Source of the DNA: Ancylostoma caninum
Taxonomy: Eukaryota; Nematoda; Chromadorea; Rhabditida; Ancylostomatidae
DNA length: 64,000 nt
Direction of reading: 5' to 3'
Assembly: GCA_037903475.1 (NCBI GenBank)
Contig: JBAJFG010000264.1
Coordinates: forward strand, 494,463-558,462
The notes beneath the pieces were generated by a model. That model was not told the DNA's origin. It was given only the letters and a program-made list of their open reading frames with translations, and searched no databases. The position numbers and the translations under genes were made by a program. Numbering within the stretch: the stretch's first letter is position 1; the number at the start of each line of letters is the position of its first letter. Shown here piece after piece: positions 51,748 through 61,444 of this stretch.

Positions 51748-54700
51748 TGCCCCCTCCTTCCGAGGAGTTCGCTCCACTCGAACTCAGGTCCAGGCTCTGT
51801 AGTGCGCGTTCGGTAGCTCTCGCAGCGCTTCGAATCCACCTTTTCTGCTTCCGCTTAAGCTTATTTTTATTAATGCCTCCCTTATCCGCTACAATCGGAA
51901 TTCCGGATTGCGTATCTTCACGGGGCGGCTTCCCGGCCCCTCCACACGGGCGGTGACGAACATAATTCGAAGGAGGCAAAGCTTCAAGCTGCACGTACGA
52001 CCAGAGTTGGTTCCGCATAATGTCGTAAAACAATCGAGCTCGATCTTCGTAGAGCCATTTAGTGACGTTGGGAATCTGTCCCACGGCAAAACACGGAGAC
52101 GATGGGTCTATCACACCAGGACCGGACGGTAGCTTGTCTACAACCTGTCCTGCTAGCTCCATTCGCTCTTCGAGATATCCATGGACATGCTTTCTGGCTT
52201 GGTCCATTACGCGATTCCACGTAGCCAGATCTGTGGGCATAGGCCCCGGCAATAGATAGACACGGCTACCGCACCGCAGCCACATGTTCAGCGCGCTCAC
52301 GAACGGCAACCACATTGACGCTCTCTTTGGTTCCTCAGGCGGTAACACGTAGATGACATGTCCTACATCGTCACGGAATAGTTCGTTACGCCTGAGATGG
52401 ACCTCCGCAAACTCTTTATAGTAGAAAATGTCGACCATCTTCAGCTTGTTGCTTACGAATTTCAACCTGCGCAAAACTTCCGGAATTATCAAGACGACCT
52501 TCTGATGCTCGGATTGCCACGAGTCTTTGACATCTTTCCAGCTGGTTTTTCCAGGCAGACGCCATCCAATTTCAAACATCTCCGTCAGATCATACGGCCA
52601 ACCACACACATGCGCGTGGCGCATCACGGCATTCGCGGGTATCGTCGTTGCGAACAAAGATACGTGTAGACATCGAGTTTTGAAAAACGAGTACGCCAAA
52701 GCAACACTCCGTGCGGTAATTCTGCGATGGAATGGATCCTGAATCCAGCGTAACTTCTCGGCCAACGTGCCAGAACCATTCCAAATGGCAAAGATCCGTG
52801 CGGCTTCAAGAACATTCTCTACTCTATGATCACAAGCAGGCGCAGGCAGCGACGGAATTAGGTCCATGGCTCTGATCGAGGTGCTACAATGGCATCTTGT
52901 CCCAACATCTGGCGTGAGCCCCGGGTGGTCTGGCATCAATGGGAACGGTTGTCCCATACATCGAAATTTCCCGTGCAGGAAATGCATTTCATCTTTTACG
53001 TCGAATTCTCTCTCCGACCTGAAATCACGAACATTAATCGACGCTTTACTCAGACGTGCGCACAACACTCTCTTCCTCGCCTTACGCCTCGCCGTTCTCC
53101 CGCTTACAGGCTCATTTGAAATACCATCGGGACACCTTAATAGTAGATCGTATTGCACTCTTACCGGCTCTTCGTCCACGCCGATCTTGGTTATCAGCGC
53201 GAAGTTTTCGCTACTCTCAAGGACCCTATACGGTCCTCCCCACTCGCAAGTCAGCTTAGGGTGCCTCCCCTTCCTGCGTTCTGTAGGCAGTTTCGTGAAC
53301 ACCCGTTCACCTACCTTTGGTGCTTTCTCACCATTGACTTTGTGTCGCAAATCATACACATTTTTCATCTTTTCTCGGTATCTGGAAGCGTGCTCCTTCA
53401 CCTCCTCCCTTATGAGCTGCATGCCCCGCATCAGCTCCGTCCGGTAATCATCCAGGTCAATCTGATATGGGGTCACCATGTTCTCCGGAATCACTTCCGA
53501 TGGAGTCACTGGATCGAACCCATGTAATAAAAAGAAAGGACTCTCTCCTGTTGCCGAATGGGGGGTCACGTTGTACGCATATACCGCATGCGGCAACATG
53601 ACGTCCCAGTAATCGGGAAACTGCACTTTCTTCTTCAATATCCTTTGGAGGGTTTCAATGGCCCTTTCACTGGCACCGTTCTCCCTCGAATTGTAGCCTT
53701 TAGTTGTCGTGTGCTTTATTCCTACGGCACTGGCCACTCCCTCAATGACTGCGTTGACGAACTCCGTACCCTGGTCCGTATGTAGCTGCTTTGGCCACCT
53801 TCCTCCCTCACAAATCCAGCGCTGGAAAATAACTTCCGCCACCGTTTTTGCTGTCTTGTCAGGTACCGCGTAGGCACCCATCCACTTTGAGAAGTGGTCA
53901 ACCACTACAACTACATATTTCATCCCGCTTGCGCTTAAACCCATCTCCAAAAGATCCACGCATACTACTTCATACGGTTTATTTGCCACGAACGGTTTCA
54001 ATGGTGGCACCATCGGTTTCCTGGGGTTTGAAAGCAGGCAACTTCGACGTTCCCGTATCCATTTTGCAATATCCTGCTCCATTCCCTCCCAGAAAACTCG
54101 TTTTCGCAACATTTGCAGGATCTTTTTCTTTGAGAAATGTCCGGCCATACTTCCTGCGTGCGCCTCTTCAACGACTTGTCGCCGCATTTCTGTTGGCACT
54201 ACTCTCACCATTTCTCCATCCTGGGTTATTAGCTGTAAATCGCCATCCGCTAAACAGAAATCGGCCACAGCCAAAGATTTCTTCATTCTTGGGAGCTTGA
54301 TCTCATGGTCCATCTCACCTTTCCGCAGCCACTCCAAGATTTTGCTGTACTCAGGGTCCTTTTTACATAACGCAAGCCACTCCGATTCTTGCTGTGGCGG
54401 TTCCTGCACAGTGCAGACAATCTTCTCGTTTTCGTCACAGGTCTGCGGTACCTCCTCCTTTGTAAGTAGCACACCTCGTGACAGAGCATCTGCCACTGGA
54501 TTGGCCTTACCCTTCACATAGTTTATCTCCACATTGTACTGTTGGATCTCGAGCGCCCAACGCAACACTCGTCCTGACACGTTGCTTCTTTTAAATAGCG
54601 CGGTCAACGGCAAATGGTCGGTCTTCACCACCACTTTTGTGCCATAGACGAAAAAGTGGAACTTTCTCAAGGCGAATACTACTGCCAAAGCTTCGGTATC

Positions 54701-56872
54701 CGTTATGTGATAGTTTCGCTCCGCCTTGGACAATCGCTTTGAGGCGAAATAGATCGGGTGCAAGTACCCATCCGTTCCTTCCTGTGACAAGACTGCTCCT
54801 ATCCCCTGACCAGAAGCATCCGTATGGATAACGAATGGCCTTGTGCCTTCACGTGCAGCCTGGAAATCTGGCTGAGCTAGCACAGGTGTTGTTGCCATTC
54901 TCCTTTTCAATTCTTGAAATGCTTCCTCTTCTTCTGAGCCCCACTTCCATGCTCTCTTGGCGCTGGTTAAGTCGTAGAGGGATTTGGCTACTTTAGAAAA
55001 GTTCATCACAAACTTCCTGTAATAGCCGCATAAGCCCAAAAATGTGCGCATTTCCGCCAGGTTGTTCGGTCTCGGATATTCTCTGATCTTCTCAATTTTA
55101 GCCGGGTCGACGTGTACGCCTTCTGCGTCAACCTCATGTCCCACAAATGATACCTTACTTTCCATCAGTACACACTTTTGTGGTTTCAGTTTGAGGTTCG
55201 CGCGTTGCAGTGCGTCCATCACCTTCGTCAACACCTCATAGTGCCTTTCCTCGGACTCCGTTGCTACCAAGATGTCATCAATATAGACAAACACTTCCCT
55301 ATCCTTTAGGTCTCCTAGCACGGAATCCATTAGTCGTTGGAATTCGGCTGGTGACGTTGAAAGTCTGAAAGGCAACACTGTGAACTCGAATAGTCCCTCC
55401 GAAGTCGTGAAAGCGCTCTTCCGCCTAGCATCCGCAGAAAGCGGGATCTGCCAATATCCGGAGGCTAAATCCAGTGTCGAGAAAAACCTCTTACCCTGCA
55501 GGCTCTGAAGCATACTGTCGATGGAGGGAAGTGGGTAAGCGTCCTGCTTTGTGTGCTTGTTCAGCTCTCTGTAGTCAACACACAGCCGCAACGTCCCATC
55601 CTTCTTGCGGACCAGAACGACAGGCGATGCCCAGTCAGAGCTAGATTTCTCCACAATCCCTCGCTCCAACAGTCCCTTCAGAATTTCTTTGAACTCCGCT
55701 CTTGCGCCCAAAGGCACAGGCCGTGTCCTCTGTCTTATGGGCCTAGTATTGCCCGTATCAATTTCATGATGGACTAGGTTGGTTTGAGTCAACTCCTTAT
55801 CTTCTACCGCAAATACGTTATTCTTCCGTCTCACCAGTTGTTCAAGTCTACAGCCCAACTCTTTTCCTCCACGGTTTTGGATTAGATAGCGTTGCAGCTG
55901 TTCCTGGCGTTCTGTTGGGGACAAACTCTGCTTTGTAAGTACTAACATTTCTGCTACCACTGCATTACTTCTCCTCTCGTCTGCAGGTTCGGGCTCTCGT
56001 ATCCATTCGCCCACCTTTTGACCGGCTCGAAAAACCATTGGTTCAACCATGTTGTTCACAACTGGTAATTCCACGGTACCGGTTCCATCGGACGAACATG
56101 TTCCGGATGCAATAACTTCCTCATCCGACAGCAGAAATTTCGTTTTCACCTCACCACAACCTTCTAGACGCAACCAGCCCAGCTCTCCAGGAGGTATGTA
56201 CACTCGATGACTGACCGTAGCATCTCTCTGTGTACTCGCTAAGTCAGCCTGAGTGCTCTCGTCGTCTCTGCGGTAAACGATTTCGCCACTTATTTTCTGT
56301 AAATGATATCCCAGCAAATGCAAAAGGTTAGTGCCGATGATGACTATATCGTCGCCTTTCTCCGTAACGTACATGCTGGCTGTTATAGTCCTACCTTGAT
56401 CGCCACACTCTGTAACTGGAAGAACAACCAAGGCGAAGAAAGTCATACTGTTTCCTGATGCATCCACTATATTTCTTGTTTTGTCCATTTCCACTTCACG
56501 TACTTCCTCGTCGATGTTTATGCCTCTATCCAACGCCTGGCGCAAAACCTGGATCGGTAATATTGATATCTCAGATCCGGTATCCAGAAGCGCTGTCCAC
56601 TGCTTACCCAGGATCTCGACCTGAACAGTTGTCTTGGCTCCGTAAATGCCACTACTGTCGCCTTTCCCTTCTTTCGGTTTGGCCTCTGCGGCTCGACATC
56701 CCAGGGCCTGCACTCGTGTTGACAGCGAAGTCACCCGTTTTGACTCCGTCCCTCCAGTTGTCATCCTTCTCCGAGGGTTATTGCACTCTCGTGCAAAATG
56801 CCCTATTCCCTCGCAGTTATAACACCTTGTTTCGCTAGGGTTCCTCTTCGTGAATCTTCTTAGCTCCGCCAC
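51728..56872 (-). CDS. Pol polyprotein of the young gypsy element, with C-terminal extension
   Basis: 1714 codons without a stop. The first codon at 56872 is GTG and the frame opens only after a TAG at 56887-56885, so it is probably entered by frameshift from gag. Order: zinc knuckle C17-X2-C20-X4-H25-X4-C30; protease with LLDTGS at 95-100; reverse transcriptase with YIDDILV near residue 530; RNase H; integrase finger near 905-960; integrase core with CVDLLE, HTDQGTEF near 1030 and NGASERAIETL; a GPY/F-type block (GGPYRVLE) near 1210. After it comes an unassigned extension of about 460 residues. In the integrase finger the second Cys is replaced (RSCLLSNPRKP). No signal peptide or membrane segment suggests an envelope protein. 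Confidence 0.93.
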   Translation of the reverse strand: MAELRRFTKRNPSETRCYNCEGIGHFARECNNPRRRMTTGGTESKRVTSLSTRVQALGCRAAEAKPKEGKGDSSGIYGAKTTVQVEILGKQWTALLDTGSEISILPIQVLRQALDRGINIDEEVREVEMDKTRNIVDASGNSMTFFALVVLPVTECGDQGRTITASMYVTEKGDDIVIIGTNLLHLLGYHLQKISGEIVYRRDDESTQADLASTQRDATVSHRVYIPPGELGWLRLEGCGEVKTKFLLSDEEVIASGTCSSDGTGTVELPVVNNMVEPMVFRAGQKVGEWIREPEPADERRSNAVVAEMLVLTKQSLSPTERQEQLQRYLIQNRGGKELGCRLEQLVRRKNNVFAVEDKELTQTNLVHHEIDTGNTRPIRQRTRPVPLGARAEFKEILKGLLERGIVEKSSSDWASPVVLVRKKDGTLRLCVDYRELNKHTKQDAYPLPSIDSMLQSLQGKRFFSTLDLASGYWQIPLSADARRKSAFTTSEGLFEFTVLPFRLSTSPAEFQRLMDSVLGDLKDREVFVYIDDILVATESEERHYEVLTKVMDALQRANLKLKPQKCVLMESKVSFVGHEVDAEGVHVDPAKIEKIREYPRPNNLAEMRTFLGLCGYYRKFVMNFSKVAKSLYDLTSAKRAWKWGSEEEEAFQELKRRMATTPVLAQPDFQAAREGTRPFVIHTDASGQGIGAVLSQEGTDGYLHPIYFASKRLSKAERNYHITDTEALAVVFALRKFHFFVYGTKVVVKTDHLPLTALFKRSNVSGRVLRWALEIQQYNVEINYVKGKANPVADALSRGVLLTKEEVPQTCDENEKIVCTVQEPPQQESEWLALCKKDPEYSKILEWLRKGEMDHEIKLPRMKKSLAVADFCLADGDLQLITQDGEMVRVVPTEMRRQVVEEAHAGSMAGHFSKKKILQMLRKRVFWEGMEQDIAKWIRERRSCLLSNPRKPMVPPLKPFVANKPYEVVCVDLLEMGLSASGMKYVVVVVDHFSKWMGAYAVPDKTAKTVAEVIFQRWICEGGRWPKQLHTDQGTEFVNAVIEGVASAVGIKHTTTKGYNSRENGASERAIETLQRILKKKVQFPDYWDVMLPHAVYAYNVTPHSATGESPFFLLHGFDPVTPSEVIPENMVTPYQIDLDDYRTELMRGMQLIREEVKEHASRYREKMKNVYDLRHKVNGEKAPKVGERVFTKLPTERRKGRHPKLTCEWGGPYRVLESSENFALITKIGVDEEPVRVQYDLLLRCPDGISNEPVSGRTARRKARKRVLCARLSKASINVRDFRSEREFDVKDEMHFLHGKFRCMGQPFPLMPDHPGLTPDVGTRCHCSTSIRAMDLIPSLPAPACDHRVENVLEAARIFAIWNGSGTLAEKLRWIQDPFHRRITARSVALAYSFFKTRCLHVSLFATTIPANAVMRHAHVCGWPYDLTEMFEIGWRLPGKTSWKDVKDSWQSEHQKVVLIIPEVLRRLKFVSNKLKMVDIFYYKEFAEVHLRRNELFRDDVGHVIYVLPPEEPKRASMWLPFVSALNMWLRCGSRVYLLPGPMPTDLATWNRVMDQARKHVHGYLEERMELAGQVVDKLPSGPGVIDPSSPCFAVGQIPNVTKWLYEDRARLFYDIMRNQLWSYVQLEALPPSNYVRHRPCGGAGKPPREDTQSGIPIVADKGGINKNKLKRKQKRWIRSAARATERALQSLDLSSSGANSSEGGGMLGRDQ

Positions 56873-58608
56873 ACGCTGGTTTTCCTAGCCTCCTCACTCG
56901 ATTTTACGCCCGGCCGATCATTCTTGTGATCACTCTTCCTTTCCCGAATTCGCTCCGCTCTTCTATCCCCTATCTCTGGGGCGAATCGCTGCTTCGAATT
57001 CTGCATGGTTATCCTCCTACGCTCTACTCGCTTTGCGACATCTTTCAAACTATCATGGGCTGCATCCCTGTCCTTCTCCATTGCTTCTAGCAGGTGGTAT
57101 GATTCGTTCCACATTGCCAACTGTTCGTACAGCTTCTGCGCTCGGACTGATGCTAGCGCCCTTCCCGTCAAGTCGGGGTATGCCTTGCTGGTTAGCCTCT
57201 CCAACTCGACGCAAAACTCCGCCACTGTTTGTGAGTCTGTTTTCCTGAGCTTTTGAAGTTCCCCTATCGCCATGACTTCCCTATTCCGTGCATCTGCTTT
57301 CACCAACTTCCGCATTTCCTCTACCATAACTTCAAACACCTCCCTCTTATGCTGAGGTATGCTCTCGAATTGCGCCCTAGCTTTCCCTTTCAACTTGGAC
57401 CTAAACAGCGCACATAGCTCTCGGTCCTCCCAGTCTCTCCTCGGGTACTTTAGCTGGAACGCATCGTAAAAACTAGTAAAGCTGTAGTCGTCATCCTTTC
57501 CCGAGTACACCTGTACCTCGGGCAATGACGCGCTCTTGAAGTATCTGCCCAAGTACGTGTCCTCGTTACCCTCTGTGCTTCTGTAACTCCTACGGCCTAA
57601 GGGAGATCCCCTACGGTGCCACTCTGCCTCACTCCTCTCACTATCAGATGAAGAGGTCCTACCTGTCCTCGGGATCCTCCACGTTTGTGTCAACGAGTGG
57701 GACTTGTTTGCAGTCGAGCCCTGCCATACTGCATGCCTTTTTCCACCATTCTGCAAAAGATCATTCATTGGTTCCGATCGTTGCTTCAAATACAATAGAG
57801 CTTCCACGCCCTTTCTACCGTTCAACGAAAACTGTTTCTCACCTGGCATCCCTGGCCTCTCCTCCCTAGCTGGGGACTCCCTCGGCCTCTGTGCCTGACG
57901 CAGTTGTTCCAGTTCCTTTTCCTTTTCTAGCAACTGTCGCTTGAGGCGCTCCATCTCAGCGTCCTTCTCGCTAGCTAGCTTTTCCTGTAACTGGCATAAT
58001 TTTTTCTCTTGTCTGTTTATCTGTGTCACCAAATCTTCTACCTTTTCCAATATCTCTGTACTATCCCAACCAAAACGCAGCTCTAGTGCATCGACCACGT
58101 TTTGACTTGATTCTAGTGCAATCAGTTTGTCAACTATAGCACTGCGCGAGCTACATTCCAAACATTCTAGCACTAAATCCGTCCACCTTACATGCTCTTC
58201 CATACGCGCGAAGCTTTCGTGCGCCTCTCTCACTTTCTCTACCACACTCTCTACCGCCAACCTTGTCACTCTATCTATCGCGCACAACCGTTTGTCCGTA
58301 GTGCGCATGTATTTTGCGGCTTCTGCCATTATTTCCACCCCAGCTCTTTTAATGCTCTTGGTGATGTCCTCACAAACCTGAGAGCAACTGGAGTCCTTTC
58401 CGACGTCCATAGGGGTGTCCCCGACATCTTCCATTGTTCCGTCACTGTCGACCGATTCAATATCCTCCTCAAGCATGGCTCGGGACACACCTGGAACATG
58501 CAGCTCATCTGACTCTTCCCTTACTTCGGCCATACCACCCTTCTCACGATTTACTGTAGCGCTAGCCTGGGGCGCCTCGTTTTCCACTGCTCCAGTGACT
58601 CCAGACAT
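56860..58608 (-). CDS. Gag polyprotein of the young gypsy element
   Basis: 582 codons, uninterrupted. Residues about 195-245 are a long charged coiled coil (KEKELEQLRQAQ). Residues about 365-480 form the retrotransposon gag domain (FTSFYDAFQLKYP, LKGKARAQFESIP, ELERLTSKAYP). The protein lacks its own zinc knuckle, which is at the start of pol. Gag ends in TAA at 56862-56860. Pol is open in the -1 frame from 56884, giving a 25-nt overlap across AGGAAAACC. Frameshifting is therefore the likely way to make Gag-Pol. It builds the virus-like particle. Confidence 0.9.
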   Translation of the reverse strand: MSGVTGAVENEAPQASATVNREKGGMAEVREESDELHVPGVSRAMLEEDIESVDSDGTMEDVGDTPMDVGKDSSCSQVCEDITKSIKRAGVEIMAEAAKYMRTTDKRLCAIDRVTRLAVESVVEKVREAHESFARMEEHVRWTDLVLECLECSSRSAIVDKLIALESSQNVVDALELRFGWDSTEILEKVEDLVTQINRQEKKLCQLQEKLASEKDAEMERLKRQLLEKEKELEQLRQAQRPRESPAREERPGMPGEKQFSLNGRKGVEALLYLKQRSEPMNDLLQNGGKRHAVWQGSTANKSHSLTQTWRIPRTGRTSSSDSERSEAEWHRRGSPLGRRSYRSTEGNEDTYLGRYFKSASLPEVQVYSGKDDDYSFTSFYDAFQLKYPRRDWEDRELCALFRSKLKGKARAQFESIPQHKREVFEVMVEEMRKLVKADARNREVMAIGELQKLRKTDSQTVAEFCVELERLTSKAYPDLTGRALASVRAQKLYEQLAMWNESYHLLEAMEKDRDAAHDSLKDVAKRVERRRITMQNSKQRFAPEIGDRRAERIRERKSDHKNDRPGVKSSEEARKTSVWRS

Positions 58609-58946
58609 CCTCCCGATTGAACCGACCGTCGATCAATAATCGGCGATAGGTTCCCCTTTATCGGGCCGATGTCCGGAACCACCACGGCAAAACTCGATCC
58701 GCTATGTTACTAGCAGATCAGTGCCGCTGAGAGCTTGCACTGCTCACTCACGCGTTATAAACGCCCGAGGCTAGCGGTGCAGCAACAAAAACACACCAAC
58801 AAAAACGAAACGGCAGTTCCAAGACCGCCACAGGATCAACACTCCGTGCCCAGCCCTATGCGATATCGATCGCGGCGGGACTCGGCAGGCCTATCGATCG
58901 GTGGTGTTCTTGTGATCCGCTGACTTGTGGTCCGGCTCGGCCCCCA

Positions 58947-59236
58947 AGTCAGTTTTGAAACGTGTATGTTCCGGAACCACAAGAGGTATAAAGCAAACAA
59001 ATACCTGGGGCGAAAACCGCTTTTACGGAACACAAAAAACCACACCGATCAATAAAAATATTTATTAGAATAAGAGTGAGATGAGGGTTAAGAGTAAGAG
59101 ATTATGTAGACGAGTTGTAGAAACAGGTCCAGACCATTGTGTGACTCGTGTCGGTTATATACGGAGGTGTTCCCGCGTGATTCCTTCGTATTGATGGAAG
59201 ATCATTTATCTGTGGATCACTGGTCGCGTCCCAACA
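58947..59236 (-). repeat. 5' LTR of the young gypsy element
   Basis: 290 bp; the minus strand is the transcribed strand. It contains a TATA-like CCGTATATAACCG and an AATAAATATT polyadenylation-type motif, so the LTR can both start and end a transcript. The partner LTR is at 51458-51747. Confidence 0.93.
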
Positions 59237-59358
59237 GCCCTCCTGTGCAACGTCAGGGTCTTTGCCGTTTCCGAGAAAAACGATTTTATCGATTTTTGGC
59301 CCCCTATCCCCATCACTATATAGTAAAACTCATCTGTTCGTGTGTTTGTCTGTAACTA
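59237..59358. repeat. 185-bp satellite, remainder after the gypsy insertion
   Basis: Starts GCCCTCCTGTGCAACG, exactly where the unit broken at 51457 resumes, and runs into one further partial unit before unique sequence begins at about 59359. Confidence 0.93.
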
Positions 59359-60070
59359 GTGGCCCCGTAAGCCACGTTATTGTGCTACTTTCCGTAGTGT
59401 GACGGTATTGACCCGGTGTGGTTTTTCGTGCGCGCCAACAGGTTGTGTGAGATTCACACCCTCAAATCGAGCTACACTATCTCACAACTGTATGTGTATA
59501 TCTACATATAACATTATTCAGTCGAAAAAGAGCACGTAGCGTAGCGAATGAGAGAAGATAACTCACAGAATCCGTGAATCAATTTGTTTTGTTGTTTCTA
59601 TCTCTGTCTTTCGCGAGCAGCGACCATACCAAGGACTGCATGAAATACAGAACACAACTGCTTTTCTGTTGTACAAACCACTCGGTCAATAACTCAGTAA
59701 GCCAACCATACAAACGCACCCTCAGCATTACCACTGTATGTGACTATCCCATCCTTCTAGTTCAAACCAAACTTATTCTAAAAACTTTATACTTTCCCAA
59801 AGTTTTGAACAAAAACTGAAAACAAATTATTGTGAGAAGAGAATAAGCATCACGACCGCCTATTTCCACCAATCTTCTTTGTCATTACTCAGCGATATTC
59901 ACCGACACGACGTGGCTCATTTATACTAAACCAAAAAAAAATTCCAAGTGATGATTAAGAAAGTGATCAATACTCAAATCCACATGACCTAGGGAAGTTG
60001 AAGGGAGATGATCAACAGGCTTGATGGGATAAATGAGAAGGAGAATAAGTTATTGGTTATTTTTCGCTTA
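59359..60070. other. No gene recognised
   Basis: An 81-codon frame from a GTG at 59574 begins with a hydrophobic stretch (FVLLFLSLSFASS) resembling a signal peptide, but it has no family, no ATG and no splice support. I did not find further exons of the HAP40-like gene here. Confidence 0.3.
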
Positions 60071-60074
60071 AGCT

Positions 60075-61165
60075 CAGGAAACGAAGATGCTTCATGAGAT
60101 TGGTGGGATACTTGGGGAGGTGATCTACGGTGTTGGCGGAATACATGGGATGGGTGCGTAAATTATTGTTTAGGCTTTTGTCTGAGCTTCTGGAAAGGAA
60201 TGTAATCCACGGGCTTGTGGGGATACATGAGGAGGGTGCACAAGTAATTTTCTAGACTTTTGCCTGAGTTTCTAGTAGTGGAGGTGGTCCACGGGGTTGG
60301 CGAGAAACATTGGGTGGGTGCGCAATTTACTGTCCAGGCTTTTGTTTGAGTTTCTGGAAAGGGAGGTAATCCACGGGCTTGGCGGGATACATGAGGTGGG
60401 TGCGCAAGTTACTTTCTAGACTTTTGTCTGAGTTTCTTGGAAGGGAGGCAATCCACGGGGTTGGCGGAATACATGGGGTGGGTGCGTAAGATATTGTCTA
60501 GGCTTTTGTCTGAGTTTCTGGAAAGGGAGGTGGTCCACGGGGTTGGCGGGATACATGAGGTGGGTGCGCAACTTATTTTGTAGACTTTTGCCTGAGTTTC
60601 TAGTAGTGGAGGTGGTTCACGGGGTTGGCGAGAAACATTGGATGGGTGCGCAAGTAACTGTCCAGGTTTTTCCCTGAGTTTCTTGGAAGGGAGGCAATCC
60701 ATGGGGTTGGTGGGATACATGGGGTGGGTGCGTAAATTACTGTCCAGGTTTTTGCCTAAGCTTCTGGAAAGGGGGGTAATCTACGGGGTTGGCGAGATAC
60801 ACTGGGTGGGTGCGCAATCTATTGTCCAGGCTTTTGTTTGAGCTTCTGGAAAGGAAGGTGGTCCACGGGGTTGGCGGGATACATGAGGTGGGTGCGCAAG
60901 TTACTGTCCAGGTTTTTGCCTAAGCTTCTGGAAAGGGGGGTAATCTACGGGGTTGGCGAGATACACTGGGTGGGTGCGCAATCTATTGTCCAGGCTTTTG
61001 TTTGAGCTTCTGGAAAGGAAGGTGGTCCACGGGGTTGGCGAGATACATTGGGTGGGTGCGCAATTTATTGTCCAGGCTTTTGTTTGAATTTCTAGTAAGG
61101 GAGGTGGTCCACGGGGTTGGTGAGACACATTAGGTGGGTGCGCAAGTTATTGTCTAGGCTTTTGC
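60075..61165. repeat. 82-bp minisatellite (about 13 units)
   Basis: The core CCACGGGGTTGGCGGGATAC, in variant forms, recurs every 81-83 bp from about 60125 to 61110 with roughly 10-15% divergence. Runs such as GGTGGGTGCGCAAGTTACTG occur in most units. Frames of 60-103 codons on the minus strand are repeat artefacts. Confidence 0.92.
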
Positions 61166-61444
61166 GCGAGGTAGTAACCCCGTGAGTTCCTTGGCTCAAA
61201 GTTTCACCGCATTCTATCAGTGTTGGTATTAGAGTTCGAGTAGAGTGTCTGCAAACAAACCTAATTAAGCACTTCATTCAGTCTCAACACCTGTCTGAAT
61301 AGAACTAATCCTTAGAATTTGAGAAACTCAAACTAAACAGTGGCAAACAGCTTGTCGAGGAGTCACAAAATGCCAAAATTGACTGATTGAAATTTTTGAA
61401 GACCACGACCTTCTTTTTGTTGAAGATCAATGAACAAGTGTTGC

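Larger units (their letters stand above)
51458..59236 (-). mobile_element. Young Ty3/gypsy retrotransposon inserted in the 185-bp satellite
   Basis: The 290-bp LTRs lie at 51458-51747 and 58947-59236 and differ at only about three positions. GCCC is duplicated at 51454-51457 and 59237-59240, within a satellite unit. On the minus strand the LTR begins TGTTGGGACGCG. A primer-binding site TGGGGGCCGAGCCGG follows the 5' LTR and a polypurine tract CGGAAGGAGGGGG precedes the 3' LTR. Gag and pol are both open throughout. Near-identical LTRs and intact frames point to recent insertion. Confidence 0.95.

Noticed and set aside
51728..53000. Envelope protein in the C-terminal extension of the young gypsy pol
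   Set aside because: No signal peptide, transmembrane segment or separate reading frame is visible; it continues in the pol frame.
59574..59819. 81-codon frame with a signal-peptide-like start
   Set aside because: It begins at GTG, has no in-frame ATG before the hydrophobic part, no family resemblance and no splice context.
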